Source: Channallabes apus (lineage: Eukaryota; Chordata; Actinopteri; Siluriformes; Clariidae). Taken from it: 64,000 nt of DNA. The position numbers and the translations under genes are program-made. Under the pieces are notes generated by a model. The model ran no database searches, was not told the origin of the DNA, and saw only the letters and a list, made by a program, of their open reading frames with translations. Location of the stretch: positions 25,134,142 through 25,198,141 of the forward strand of contig CM060121.1 of the NCBI GenBank assembly GCA_030522415.1, given 5' to 3'. Of this stretch, positions 22,001 through 35,402 are shown piece by piece (positions within the stretch are counted from its first letter, which is position 1; each line of letters starts with the position of its first letter).

Positions 22001-25000
22001 TTGTTGTTGTCACTGCCCAGTGTATAAGTTCACACAAGAACCAGGTAACCAAAGAAAAGAAGGGGGCGGGGGGGCATTATTGACTTGTCGTAAATGTGGA
22101 TGCTGTATATATACACACATATTTAAACTTAACATACATTAAACATTTGTGTGAAGACCTGAATGTGCACCTTGTACAGCAAGCGAAGAAACAAATTTTT
22201 GCAAATCATGGTCATTCATTGTCCATTTCTGTCTGACATGGAAATATCCAATGGAAATGACCACATTGGGGTACCGAACCAAGGTCAGTACAAATAAAAT
22301 ATATCCAAACATACACAAAGTCATCGTAAAACAGACAAAATTGCACAATCGTCGTAAAACAGACTCGTTCTTTGTTTACATACAGTTTCGGGCAAAAAAA
22401 ATAAATAAAAAAATTAGCATTTTGAAAGAAGACAACTAAGTAGATTTAAGGTTACTGGAACTGGGTTGTTGTGGTGAGAAAAAAATAATTAATGAAGATT
22501 AGTTAAACGCTTTAAATTGCATGACAAAAAAAAAAAAAAAGTAGTAAGCAAAAAGTAATGTGCACGAAATATATGAATAGGATTGGCGAAAACCACTTGT
22601 TAGTGAGAAGTAATCAAAAAAGGCTTTAATCTTCTAGAGATCAAAAAGATTGGGACTTTCAAGTAAAGGGAAAAGTTTGCATGTTCAGATGTGTTCAGAC
22701 TGACCCTAGACCAGGATAAAAAGGGAAGTGAAGATGAAGAGATGATCCTGCCCAATGTATAAGCCTTTGCAGGCAGTGTGATCTGCGGTTGCTTCAGTTG
22801 GTCGGGTCTAGACTCGGAGACGTTATAAAATGAAGTCAGCTGATGACCTGAATGACCAGGTTATCACATCAATAGAGTTTTCCTTCCTTAGGTGGACGGG
22901 TATACTCCAAGACACAAACAGTGAAAAAAGTGGTTCTGGGATCATGAGGAATAATTTTCTGGGCACCACATTGTGAGCTATAATCAAAGTTATTCTATTT
23001 TGGTCCTGCCTACAATTCTGTACTGGAATGAATTTTCTGCAAGAAGGCTAATATTACTGTACAGTTTGTAACCTGAAAATGAAAAATGTCCTCATGAACA
23101 ACCAGAAGTACGTTCACTTACCCCCACCATAGTGTGCAGAACTGATGGCAAGTTCGATAATGGAGTCGCTGATGTGAGTGTGAGGTTCTCCAGGGGGGAG
23201 TGATTCGTCTGGGGGGCCAGGGAGTGAGATGTCCAATAGAGATGCGACACTAGGAGGTGCCAATAGGGAGTCCCCACCCTCTGGAGATGGTGGAGGGACC
23301 CCGTTCTGCAAAGAACCCTAATAAAGCAGTGAGAGGCAGAGAGGAAAAAGAAAAACAAGGCTGAATTAGATAATGATAATCAAGTTTTCTGATTTCTCAA
23401 TCATTTTCTAATATATTCATGCATATACATTTTTAGTGTGTATAAGAAAGACCTCTGTCTCTTGCTGCAGCAGCTCATGACTGGGCTCGGGCTCAGGATC
23501 CGGCTCGGGCTCAGGTTCGGGTTCAGGGTCAGAAGGTGCTGGGGGTGTGGTGGGCTCAGGTGGTAAAAGACTCGAATTTAGAGCCGGGGTATCCACAGCA
23601 GGGGACTCTACATCTGGACATGGGCTTCCTGGGATAATGCCTGCAGACTTTGCTGCCAGGTCAATTGCACCTTTATTTAAGCATAAGAAACAAATCAATC
23701 ACTCTCTAATGAAAACACACTTTCAAGAGTCAAATGTCTGAAACTTATAAAGGAGTAATCTTACTGGACAGTTCGTTAGAAGAAGCAGTACTTGTTGTAG
23801 TGGACGTGGCTTTGAGTGCAAGGGGACGAGAAGACGACAGTCGACTTTGGATGGGACGAAAAGAACCAGTGCCTGGAGGAGAAAATGCAGAGGGATAAAA
23901 AAAAAAAAAGAGAAAGAAACAACAGAAAGCCATTGAGATGCATCTTATTTATTTAAAATTTGTATTTTAATCTGTTAAATGTTAACGTTTGTACAGACAG
24001 CTGATCTGATGAAGATATTACCAGTAGCTGAAGAGCTGGAAAGAATTGAGAAAGAGCACACATGTTGGGAGGCGTCTCCTGTTGTTCGAGGCAACAGTGT
24101 TCTCTGCAGGAAAGAAACGGGAGAAATGCCTGGATTTTGGTTGCGGACGATTGATTTACTTAGGAAAAGATAAGTTATAATTTAGTTGCATCAAAGTGTA
24201 AGCGGGCGCCTTGTACCTGCACAACAAGCGGCTTCCTCAGTGGACGGCCCCTTCCTATTTTCCGTGCCTTGTGGAAGAAAATGTCTGACTGAAAGAAAAA
24301 CAGTACTGTTAGTGAAGTGAAAAATTAATTGACACAAAAATCCTGATGTCCAAGCTACTACTAATAGTAATTCACCATAATCAACATTGTTGATAAGTCG
24401 TGTAGATTATAAACAAACTGGAAAACAATAGAATAACCAACCTATGGTCGACTAAAGAGAAAAAAATCTTACATTCCTTAACCAGCATCAAGAGACTCCC
24501 ACAAACACTGCATTTACAACGTGGCTGTCCTACTATACGCGCTCGTTATAACACGTGCAGCACATGGAACAAAGCACAATCAATAAATAACAAACCGAAA
24601 CACACAGTCACTTTCTCTTTATTCCTTTATAAATATCATCAGCATTTGTGAATTTTTAAGAGGCAATCGGTTCCTTTTTTTATCCAGACGTGCTGAATAG
24701 TCGCTCACTGTCAGCCCGCATGCATGGAGAGGTACGGCAATCCCGAGCTGCCTCGGCCGGAACTGAGAACCGCTCTTTATGATTATTGTAATAATGATTT
24801 TAGTCTTTTTACTCTCTTTTAGGGCTCCTGCTACATGTTGGCGAGTGAGTGTTGACTCACTTTACAGATTTAACTGCTGCCTTTGCAGATACCTTCACAG
24901 TGTGTTGTCTTAAATGGCAAATAAGATTTGTTGTTTCCAAGCTTTTGGCAGACATTCCCCTCCCCACCCCCCACCATGTGGTTTTGATTTAGAAAAACTG

Positions 25001-28000
25001 CATATTACAAATTTGATGACTTTTAAAGAGACTTGGTGATAATTCCCAGTATAGCGACGGCATGTTGATGTGGTATTTTCCACAAATCACAATAGTATCG
25101 GTTTATGTGACCGGCTACTTTCGAGACAAACGATCTGTAAACATTAAGTGATTAAGTCAATAATACCGTGGGAGCATTAAACCTTACACCATATTCGTTT
25201 AGTTATTTAAACTATACATGACTGTGCACAATCACCTCACTATGACAAATACCTCAAAGAGTGTGATTTTGAATCACATTAGCGTTCGTTTAGTTTTTTT
25301 GCTCTAATGCAGGTGAGGTACTCACACTGATCGAGTCCAGCTGCTGACGGAAAGCCAGCTCCGCCTCTTTATTGGGAGAGAACATCCGTACGTGTCGGGA
25401 GCTATTCGGTGGCAGTGTCGTCGGAACTGCGAACACACCCCCGTCGCCGTCTGCTCCAGAAACCAACAGTGAACGTGGTAGATTCCGGCCGCCTGTGGAG
25501 ACAACAACCGGAATTAGCACATGAGCCTAAGTGCACCCTTGTCTCGATTCCAAACCACTCGGACGGGTTTGCTGATTAATCGAGATCGTCCTACTGAAGG
25601 GAGAGATGTTTTTTGACATTTAAATATCGTAAATAATGAATCATTAACTGAACATTCAAAAATGCCTCTGATGAATGAAAACCTTCATATTTATATTGAT
25701 GTTTTGTACCTGAGCCAGAGGCATTAGGCAGTGTTTTGGCGCGTACTGTGTGTTGCTGTCGCCCACAGTTGGGACTGCGAGTTCCCACAGCCTGAGTTTT
25801 GCCTGGTGGTGTCAGGGACTGTTCTTCCTGACCCGGCTTGATGGGAGACGTCCCTACTGAACACGTGTCTGAAGCCTGGGATAATGACAGAAACAGTGAA
25901 GAAAAGACAAAATGTACGTTTTGCAAAATGTAACCTGTAGCCATCATTTGTACGCTTAAATCCATGGTTACTCACAGGTTTGGGGTTGACCTCCGAGGAG
26001 ACGAGTCTGAGGAGGCACCGGAGCACGTTGTGAGTGGTGGGAAGGGTTGAAGGGCGGGGCTTCGGCTGCCACTCGTATTCTAACTGCAGCTTTCCGGGCT
26101 TGCCCATCATGAGGTAGAGTTCAGCTAGGGTGACATTTTCCGAGCCCTGTGAACTCCAGCCGTCCTCGCGGATCTGCTGCGCCGAGCGACCGGTCACGGA
26201 CGCGTCCTCCACACGACCCGGGAGATCAGGAGGAGGAGGAGGTCCATCTGCTGTGGCCCCACCTGCTGGAGGAATCTCTGTACTGTGGTCTGTCAGAACG
26301 GGCTCTCCTGGACTGACGGCGTCTTTACTCACTTCGCTAGCACATATCGGGGACTGAGACGTGCCCAAGGAATCGGAATTCCCAGTTCCGCCGCCTTCCT
26401 GTCCTGGTAAAGGCGGGAAACTTGAAGATGGAGTGAGAGAAGAAGAAATGGTAGTGTTTTGGGGCATGCTTAAAGTGCTCTCTGCTCTGGGAGTGTAGTT
26501 GCTGCTTTCTGAACTCTCAGGTATTTGTCCATCAGCTCTTTTTACGTCTCCACCTCCAGAAACTGCCTTCCCTGGTTTCCCCATCCCTCGGACAGGCTGA
26601 ATCCCTAGGATCTGGGCCGCTGGCAGGTCTCGGATGCCTGGTCGACCGCGCCCGGTCTCCTGCCAGTACACAGTACAGGTGGCCTTGGAGTGAACCACGC
26701 GTGATACTTCAGGTAAGACGGTAACCGTGCTGCTTTCTGAGGGGTAAAGGAACAGATCTTCGGACTCGCCGGGCATCGTTACACCTTCTAGTGCTTCCCG
26801 TTCGGCTAGACTTTTAAGCTAGACACGTTAAGGTTAAGGGTAGGAAACGTCATACATATGTTAGAGACGACAAAGCAAAAATTTCAACAACAAAAAAACA
26901 ACAATAAACAACAGAGCTGTTGCTCACAGGTCATCTTGCAGTGTCTTAAACCTGCACTGTCCTTAACACCAAAGTCAACAACTCCATACTGATCATTTCC
27001 TCATGTCCGGGTATTTTCCCCCCCATTTGTTTTGCCAAAAAAAATTTACCTGAAAAATACAGCTGCACTCTAAACACTAAACATGCAAACAGAATAATTT
27101 AAGTCGAGGCTTAAACGCAAACAATACAGATAAATATAGAAGACAAGAATCAGAATTCTGGCTCTGCAGTCTGTAGAGCTTTGTAAAAGTTTAATACTTT
27201 TCATTTTATTGAAAGTTTTTTGAGTTTAACAGGTCTCAGTATTGGCAAATACAACCTCAGACGACCAACAACATACTATTTTTCACTGTGCCATTATTTA
27301 TTTAACAAAAATGAAGCCAAAAAGAAAAAAGCATGGGCAATATTAAGTACCCCCAGGCTGAATAGCTAATAGAACCAGATCTTTAATTAATTAATTAATT
27401 TTTAACAGTCAATCTGATGTAGACTTCAAGACCCAATTTCAAGCAAGCGTTAGCTGTTGGGCAGATGGTCTCAATTTTGCCCCTAGAACACTCCAAGGAG
27501 TCCATGGTCAACTCCAGAACTGCAAGGTACCATGGTTCTGTGGCTTCGAAATAAGCCCAAATCATCACCCCTCCACCATAGCAGTGCTTAACCCTCTCAA
27601 GACAGGCGTTGCAGATTTGCAACTAGATTTGCAACTACCTAAACAATGTAACTTTTGAGTGGCAAAAAGTTAAGTGGCAAGTGCTTTTAAGTGGCAGAAC
27701 AACAAAAACAATCCAAATCCAATATCTCAAATCCTCAAAACTTAATTTGAGTCTGAAAGGGTTAAAGGTGAGTATGAAGTGTTTCTGCTGAAATGCTATT
27801 TTTGTCCTTAGGACATTGTTCCAAAAGTCTTGTAGTTTGTTCTTTCATGCTTCCACGTTCTTTGCAGACAGAAGAGCACCCAAACAAACAAACCCGATTT
27901 GTTCAGTCTTCTTCTAATTTTGCTTTCATTTACTTTAACATGCTCACTGAAGCCTTCAGGTTCCGAGATGTAGATCTTTTTTTTTTTTTTTTGTATTTTC

Positions 28001-31000
28001 CTGAGCATTGCACGGCCTGACCTTGGGGTGATTGTGCTGGGACGTCCACTGGCAACAGTCTTGAATGCTTTTCACTGTGACTTTACAAAGAATAAATCTC
28101 TCTCATTGCAATCATGAACTCCAAATTGTTTTAGAAACTTTTCCAGATGAATGTGCAGCAGGACTTGCTTCTTTAACACAACAGGACTGTCTATCCGTCT
28201 TGGCATTGTGTTAATCACACCTGAATGCTCGAGACCGGCAAACCTCTGCTTTTAGAGCTCTGAACAGCTGCTGCTAATCAAGTGCTGATGATTAGCAGCA
28301 CTTGGCTGCAACTTATCCTCTTAAATCCTGTGGAAGCGGTAAAGGGGTATTAAAGGGGGCTTTATTTTTCTTAGATAAATAATGGCATGGGAAAAAAATT
28401 AGTTGTTATTCATCTGTTGTTAATATCAAAGTGGTTTTTGCCCAATACTGATCCGCTATGATCAGATAATACTGTTTTTTGTTTTTGTTCTATGTCAAAA
28501 TGCTGAAATGGCAAGATTTATATAAAAAAAAATAATTAAAAAACAAAAAAAAAAAAAACACTTCCTCAAATAAAGGATACAATCCGCTGGTCCTGAACAG
28601 CCCATTTTTGCTTCAGGAACTCGATAAGTGTGGACACTTTCCTGTGCAACTCCACGACCATCCTGAAACACACATTCCAGACATCATTAACCATTCAACA
28701 GGAAAAGAACAAGATGGTCCATGTGGCGCAGTCCAGTTTTTTTTGTCCTGTCCAAAACAGACCGTCTTAACTCCCAAACGGTTTGATGATGTTATTTAAA
28801 ACATGAAAGAGGCAGGAGACCAGAATCTTTGGAGCTTGTGGGGGTGTGTACAAATTGGGCAAGCGTAGGCATGAGAGCGCAGACATGTTTTTTGCTGATT
28901 CACTGCCTCTCTATTCAGCAAGTTCGGATGAATTATTAAAAAAAAATAAAATACACATTTTTGACCGACAGGATTTTTTCCCCCAGGGTTTCTAAGCTGA
29001 TGCATCTCATTTTAAAAGCGAACTCAAAACGAGCGAGCTGGGAGTCAAAGGGGTTTGACGTGGGTAACTCGAAAGGGTTACGTTTTATGCCGAGGTTTTG
29101 GAATACTTTTCGCGGGGATGCGTGCAAAATTGAGAGCCATATGGTCACCTAGAACGGATGCAACCAAGAATTTTTGCATTACAAAACTTTACTTTTTTGG
29201 GGTATTTTTTAATAGTAATAATAATAAAATAAACAATTATTATTATTATTATCTATATGTAAAATTATATATAATTATGTACACACACTTCAGGTTGATG
29301 TATGATGTATATTATATTACCATACTATCATCATCATATTATGTATATCAATATATAACACATGGGAATACCTGCTGTTCTTTAGGATTATATCTTTAGG
29401 ATTAAATCGCAAAATGCCATGTTATTCAAGGAATACAAAATGAATAAATAAATGCTTTTAATGGAATCGACAACAGACACTGTGTTTTGTTATCAGACAA
29501 GAATATTTTTCTAGACCAGTTCTTTACGCCATGTTTAGTCCTTACTTATCCTTCAACCTTCATAAAACACGGCTCACACGAGGGGGGGGGGGGGGGGGAC
29601 TGCTCTATGTCAACAGCGTTAGACAGATGGAACAAACCTGAGTCGAGGATTATGGGCCAGACTCTGAACCCGAGTCCATGAGTGGTTACTACGTGGCTGC
29701 AGCTCCACTGCAACCTTCAGGGGCAACCGAACCGGCTTCTGGTCCTCCTCGTCACTTATTCCTGTGATGCAGAATATAAGACGGAGTCAATCAAATACAG
29801 AGAACAAGATCAGTGAACTCATTCTCAATCTCATACTCGATCTCCTCCCAATCAACAGCATAACCTGTAACCCTAAAGACAAGGAATTCTTACACAACTC
29901 ATCCCCCCACCCCCCAAGCACTGTAGACACCCAAACTTTATTTTCTAGACCTCCATTCCAGAACAGTCTTTCACAAGTTTCCCAGCTGAATACACACTTA
30001 TACACACTGCTCCCATTTCTCTTTCGCACATACACACCATCTGGGTCACACAGTTTCTTCAGTGCACGACACATGGGGGCTTTGATCCTCAGGTTCCTGC
30101 CTTTAGAGCGAACTGTGGTGGCCCTAAAAAAAAACCACACACTTTGTTAGACACACTCGTTAGAGTTAGACACACTCGATTGTATTGGTTTTGATTTTAC
30201 ACTTAGAAACATTTAAATACGCTTACCCTTGCAGAATGAGCTCATTCAGTTTGGCGACATTCTTGTCATCCATCACTGAAAAAGAAAGGAAACGGAGAGA
30301 AATCAATTACACATGTATCAAAATCCTAAAAAATCCTAATCCTCACCAACCGATTACTTCTTCAGCCTCAATGTCAACCAAGGTTTCCCAATGTGTGTGT
30401 TGTTTGTTTTTAAATAACGAGGGACACCCATCATCCTAATCTCTACCCATTTCCCAAAAAACAAGTGCATGAACATAAAATGTAATAGTTTAAAGAGCAG
30501 TTATATCATTTACTGTTTACTCTCATTAATTCTTTCTCTACATCGCTTATAATGTTTGGGGTCACCGGGCCTGAAGCCTATCCTAAGGGGACATCCTAAG
30601 TGATCCACTCTCGAACACTACAGGCAATATGGAAACCTCAATTAACTTAACCTGACTGAGGGTGGGAACCGGAGTACGTTGCAGAAACCCACCAAGCACT
30701 GGGAGAGCATGTAAACTTCATGCATGCGGACCCGGGACGGGAATTCGAACCCAGACCCTGGAAATGTGAGGCCACAGTGCAAAACACTACATTACTCTGT
30801 GCTTAACACAGGTAGTATCCTAAAATGTCAAGTACCTACTTGATGTATCAATAATGCTATCTGCAGTTTTTCAATAGTACAAATTTGGTCTATTAGCTAA
30901 AATTTATTTATTTATTATTACTATTTTTTTTACATAATGACATTTTATTGAGCCACATAAATAAAGTTATATGATTATTATTCATTGTCCAACCTTTCAG

Positions 31001-34000
31001 CTATAAGCTGTGGCAACGTATACTTATAATTGAAGACATATTCCTTCTAGGTATGTTCTACCATGTGTTTTACCATTTTACTAACAGCTTTATGTGACAG
31101 CTCTGCACTACTAACAAGGACTCTGTCCACCCCAATTAAGAAAGACGTCGCGGGGAGTACTCACAGCCTCCGACCTTCTTCCTGAGCTCGGCGTAACAGA
31201 TGAGCCCATAAAGCTCCTGTGAGGATTTCTTCAGCGTGCGGGAATACGCTGGGGAACAGATCGAGGGGGGAAAAAAAAAAACAGTGAGGACGGGCTTGTT
31301 TGTGATTCATTGCGATACAGATGAGGTTCTCATTTACACAACACACTCCAATCAAAACTGAGCTGGATGCTGATCTGAAAGTAATTAACTCTCCATTCTT
31401 AACATGCATGTAAAAATACAAAACATCTCCAGCAGACTACTAGAAAAAAGAAGAAGGAAAAAAAAAAACATATGGACGAAAACGTGCGTGTATAAGCCTT
31501 TGGGACTTACCGCTATTGAAATCGATGTGTTTGGAGATCTTGTGCCAGGTCCTGTAGTAGAAGTGACGAACCTGCTCCTTGTTCTTCACCATGCTAGCAG
31601 GTTTGCCTTTTTTCTTATACTTTAGAGCAATGTTATTCTGTATGGCTTCAAAGTCCTTCCCATGCTGGAGGAAAAAAAAAAAAAAAACAAGATGAAAAAT
31701 TAAGCAAGCGAGAGATAAGACGAGTTTTTTTTTTTATATATATAATTGCAGCAATTAATCAAATTTCTAATTTCATTTTTGGCTTCCGATGATTATGAAA
31801 ACCAGACAATTTGGGTTAAATGATATACTGCACTTTTCATTTGGTGTTAGAACTCCATTAAATCTTAAAACTTTACTGCAGTGTGCCTTCATCACTCGCC
31901 AACGTTACTCTCAACCCAGGCAGTGGTGTTTATCCTCACTGTCAAAAACACCAGGTTGTCTGAAGCACCACTGATTTGCACCGTGCCCAGGAACGCCCTC
32001 TTCCCACGCCCTCACTGGCCAGTGTTCACGTTATTTTTGCTCTCCGTTCTCGAGTACACTTGAGCATTTAGACTGTATGATACAGAAGGTGGCACAACTT
32101 ACTTTGTGAGCTGACACTAAATACATGAGAAGAAGAGAATGAGGACGTTAACCTTTTTGCTATTGCTAATATTAGTGATATTTCGGGGAGAGCAGTGCCC
32201 TCGTATGTTTTCCTACTTTATCAGCCATGTCACATCTATGTAGGTCAGAAGATGAGATTGGGAGGCACTGATGACTTCACATCGTAACCATAATCGACTT
32301 CTATTCTCAGGTACGGTCGTCTTACTCATCTGATTCAATCTGTGCATTTGCTTCGCATCCGTGCCAGAGCGCACTGTACTGTGCTCAAAACGGACCACCT
32401 CTTCAAGCGGACTCTGGCACGGTTCCCGAGCATGGAACGATTGTGCTCTCACTGGTCAAGATTAACTTTGTAGCAGTCAGTTTTCCACCATGAGACAGAA
32501 GAATTTACGATTTCTGGTTTCTATGCAACATTTCTTTCTTTTTGTGTTTATTCGTATTTTTAATTTCTAGGAGAGAGAAAAATAGACAAGATGACTGTGC
32601 ACACCAGCTATAATGTTATTAATTTATAATAAGAACTTTTCTTATACATGTTCCTCAACACTAAACATTAGTAAACAGCATCCATTAAATTACTGAACAT
32701 CGGGACGCATCACAGGCAGGCATCGTTATCATTTTCCTATGACATCATGCCTCGCTCTGTTTTATTCCTTAATTAACCATCGATGTACCAACAACCTGAT
32801 TACAAATAAATTCCTGTGGATTAAAAGATCGGAAACACAAGGGACGTTACCTCATATAGTCCTTCGAAGAACGAGTTCTTGTCCTCCGTGCTCCACGACT
32901 CCCATTGTCTACGTGCACGTTTTTGATTCCCTCCTTCATCTTTCTCCACCGGGCCCTGGCTCCTGGGGGCAGAGCGAGAGCTCCCTCCAGCTGCAGCACC
33001 TCCTCCTGGGCCTGCATGACCTGATGCAGACACAGTAGGAACCGCATCACTCCCTGGAGGAGAGGAAGGGAAAAAAAGCAAAAGAAGAAGAAAAAAAAAG
33101 AAGCGCGTGAGACAGGTGATTGGGACTCGTTTTTCTGTTGTTCAACATTACACAAGAAGTAGATGCTTCAGAATATCTTGGATCCAAAAATATCCAGGGG
33201 CGGACTAAAAATAATGAAACATTTCCACTGTCTATAGCAGGAACGTGTTTATTTTGTCAGTTCCAATGAAGACCACAGGAGTATTTTAACTGGAAATAAA
33301 ACTGTTTATATGAAATATGCCTCAGGCAGAACGGTTACACATCCAAATGCTGTACATATAATACAGTTTGTATTAAACATGACATCTTTCGACATTAATG
33401 AATTCCACTAATCATCAAGATTAGGGAATCAAACCACCAAATATTTGGTAATGACATCCAACATATAAACACATTATCCCCCTAATGTTATTCATCATCA
33501 TTTACAAATAACGCTAAATATTGTTCCCAGATGAGTGACATAAATACAGGAACGTGCAGAAGAATGAAAGTAAAAGCAAGTGTAAATCACAAATGACGAC
33601 GTTTTATCACGCAGCGTAAAGTGAATCGCCTGGCATACACGCTTGTCCGGAAGTGCGAGTTGGGAGTCATTCTGAGGTGTTCCAGACCTGCTGCTCACTG
33701 CGCTGGTCCAAAAACAACATGCTTGGAGAAAGAAGCCAACAACGCTGCCCCCACCCCACAATATACCGTGCATCCAAACATGCCCTTAAAAATGCATCAC
33801 ATGTCTATTTTGCTTTGCTTGTAAAAGTTCATTAAATAACAATTTCAAAAGAAACATCACACACCAAATGAAATGATTTTGCAATCTATTTTGCAGCGCT
33901 GAAACAGAAATAAATCTATGCATTTTACCATGTCTATTTTTTATACCATGCAACTTTTTTTTTTTTGCAAATTAGTAAACCGTAATTCAAATGCAACCAC

Positions 34001-35402
34001 GATAATGACATTTAAGTGACTTCGGCATTGTGCAGTTCCTCAGAGGGGGAAAAAAAAAAAAAAAGTGTTGCAATGTCGATTTTCCCTCCTACACGTATTA
34101 CTCTACACGCTTTACAGAACTGGATTATTTTACATACAAGTGCACTTTTAGGTTAAAAGTAAATATTGTAATAATCATAGTAATAATATACTCTATCCAG
34201 AATTCCAGGGAATAAAGGGATAGAAATATGCACCATCAAGGGGAACACCCCAGTGACAATGAAGGGTACTACTAGTAGGTTTGTTTGTTTTTTCGGAAAG
34301 TGTGTTGCAAAACAAGACAAATTTTTTTTTTAACAAATTAAAGTGATAGGAATTCTATATTTCAATTCTACAACTACATTCCTTGTGTTCTTGCATTTCC
34401 ACACTTCTTTAAAAATTCACTCCAGTTTCCTGAGCCATGATGTAACGAGGATGCTGCAGTCACAGTAAACTAGTTTCTCTCCCACTAGTTCTCGGTTTTA
34501 ATCTGTAATCCTAGTCTTCATTCCTGGTAACACCAGAAATCATGTGCGTGTTTGAGTTTGTCAGTAACTTTATTTAATTAGTCCTCCTATTTTTTGCTGA
34601 TGATCTTTTGCCTTACCTTTGGATTTCGAGCCGCCGTGTCCGTTCACGGAGGGCCCGTCTTTGCGGATCCGTTTGCTCGGAGGTCGCACGCTGGAGCGGA
34701 GGAAGTGATGCTGGTCCTGCGCGGCCGGAGGGGAGCCCAAGCCCGCGGGGTTCGGTGATGCCCCGGAGGCGAGCGGACTCGGCGCTTCCTCGCCGTCCCT
34801 CTTTGTGCTCGGCTGCTCGCTCGGTGTCCGCGCCGCGCTCTCCTCTTCTTCCTCACAGCCTTCGAGCTTTCGGATGGGTTTGTTCGAGCCTTCGATTCCC
34901 GAACCGGCCTGCTGGCCCACTGTCATCCTGATAAAAACAGACAAAAACGTACAGAAAACAAAAAAAAAAATCATAAAATCCAGGCGCTTTTCGTTTAAAC
35001 CAACAAACAACAAAATTAGAGGAATTAACTTGGGAGACGCGACGTTCTGCTGAACTCAACATGGCCGCCGCTGTTTGTTTCAAATCCCCCTCTCACTGTC
35101 CCGACTCTCCCCGTCGAAAATTCGCCTTTTAGACACTTATAGTTTCACCCAGACGACGCGGTTTTGTCTCAATTCGCCTCCCCTTCCGCGGTTGTTGCGT
35201 TTGAGTTGAGTTGCGCGGGGTTTAATCCGACATTCAGAGCGCGAGCTGTAGACTTTAGCGCGCGGCACAAACGACAAGCGACAACGAGAGAGAAAAAAAT
35301 CTTTCGCGCATTCGACCTCTATTTAAAGTGAGTGTTTTGCGAGAACCGTTACCCATTTTCCAGCTCTTCGGCGCTTCCCGAGATCTTCTTTCTCTTCACC
35401 AT
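19077..35402 (-). CDS. cramp1: Cramped chromatin regulator homolog 1 (SANT/Myb-domain protein)
   Basis: Exons on the minus strand: 35353-35402 (candidate), 34617-34927, 32851-33053, 31511-31664, 31165-31248, 30227-30275, 30038-30123, 29638-29761, 28581-28662, 25976-26818, 25710-25875, 25326-25492, 24217-24288, 24022-24103, 23765-23872, 23453-23670, 23122-23317, 21603-21767, 20100-20245 and 19077-19190. Phase closes at every junction and gives about 1139 residues (human about 1270). An N-terminal acidic, disordered part contains DQHHFLRSSVRPPSKR. Exons 3-4 hold the SANT-like region (RARRQWESWSTEDKNSFFEG to HFYYRTWHKISKHIDF). Exon 9 carries ELHRKVSTLIEFLKQKWAV. Exon 10 (281 codons) holds the conserved central part, including NVTLAELYLMMGKPGKLQLE. 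A PEPEPEPEPDPEPEPS run lies in exon 16, and the C-terminus contains CMMSENSVDYIARFNDLAQE. The known role of the family is chromatin-linked control of transcription, including linker histone genes. Intron 9 is U12-type, and exon 17 has two donors 6 bases apart. Confidence 0.93.
20497..21529. mobile_element. Fold-back DNA element A (about 1.03 kb), TA-flanked
   Basis: Ends CAGTGAAACCTCGGATTACG and AATCTGAGGTTCTGCTG, with TA on both sides (20495-20496, 21530-21531). The inverted similarity is not confined to the tips. Inner blocks near 20765-20880 (TAGCAAGGAACATCGCTAGT, ACGGAATCACTGCTGTAAAG) match 21170-21240 in inverse, and 20960-21000 matches 21075-21115, so nearly the whole element is one hairpin centred near 21035. 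It occupies most of cramp1 intron 18 and ends 73 bases from the exon 18 donor. Confidence 0.8.
27240..28330 (-). mobile_element. Tc1-like transposon relic in the U12-type intron of cramp1
   Basis: On the minus strand, 27622-27395 gives HCYGGGVMIWAYFEATEPWY, typical of the DDE core of fish Tc1 transposases. Further coding remnants and a palindromic block (AGCAGCACTTG/CAAGTGCTG, about 28265-28310) lie near the element's 5' side. Frames are broken and terminal repeats are not clear. It is the same family as the copy at 62950-63999. Confidence 0.7.
30540..30805 (-). repeat. tRNA-derived SINE (Mermaid-like), antisense
   Basis: Read on the minus strand: head with TAGTGTTTTGCACTG, B box GGGTTCGAATTCC, then a shortened body. 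It lies in cramp1 intron 5 in the same orientation as the gene. Confidence 0.7.
32210..32450 (-). repeat. Dispersed repeat, family X, antisense copy
   Basis: The reverse complement contains GACCGTACCTGAGAATAGAAG and TGTGAAGTCATCAGTGCCTC, matching 40715-40780 (GATCGTACCTGAGAACGGAAG) and more weakly 38810-38880. It is in cramp1 intron 3. The class is unknown. Confidence 0.5.
35353..35402 (-). CDS. cramp1: Candidate first coding exon of cramp1
   Basis: Minus-strand ATG at 35402 opens 16 codons (MVKRKKISGSAEELEN) plus GG, then the donor GTAACGG. Joined to the acceptor TTTTTATCAG and exon start GATGACAGTG at 34927, the frame runs on as ...ENGMTVGQQ without a break. The alternative is translation from the ATG at 34926 with this exon as 5' UTR. 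The surrounding GC- and CpG-rich stretch (about 34600-35600) fits a promoter. Confidence 0.55.

Noticed and set aside
25290..25520. Separate small genes in the cramp1 area
   Set aside because: These are cramp1 exons extended into introns; phase joins them to neighbouring exons.
34608..34931. 107-codon plus-strand frame over cramp1 exon 2
   Set aside because: Shadow of a GC-rich coding exon on the other strand.
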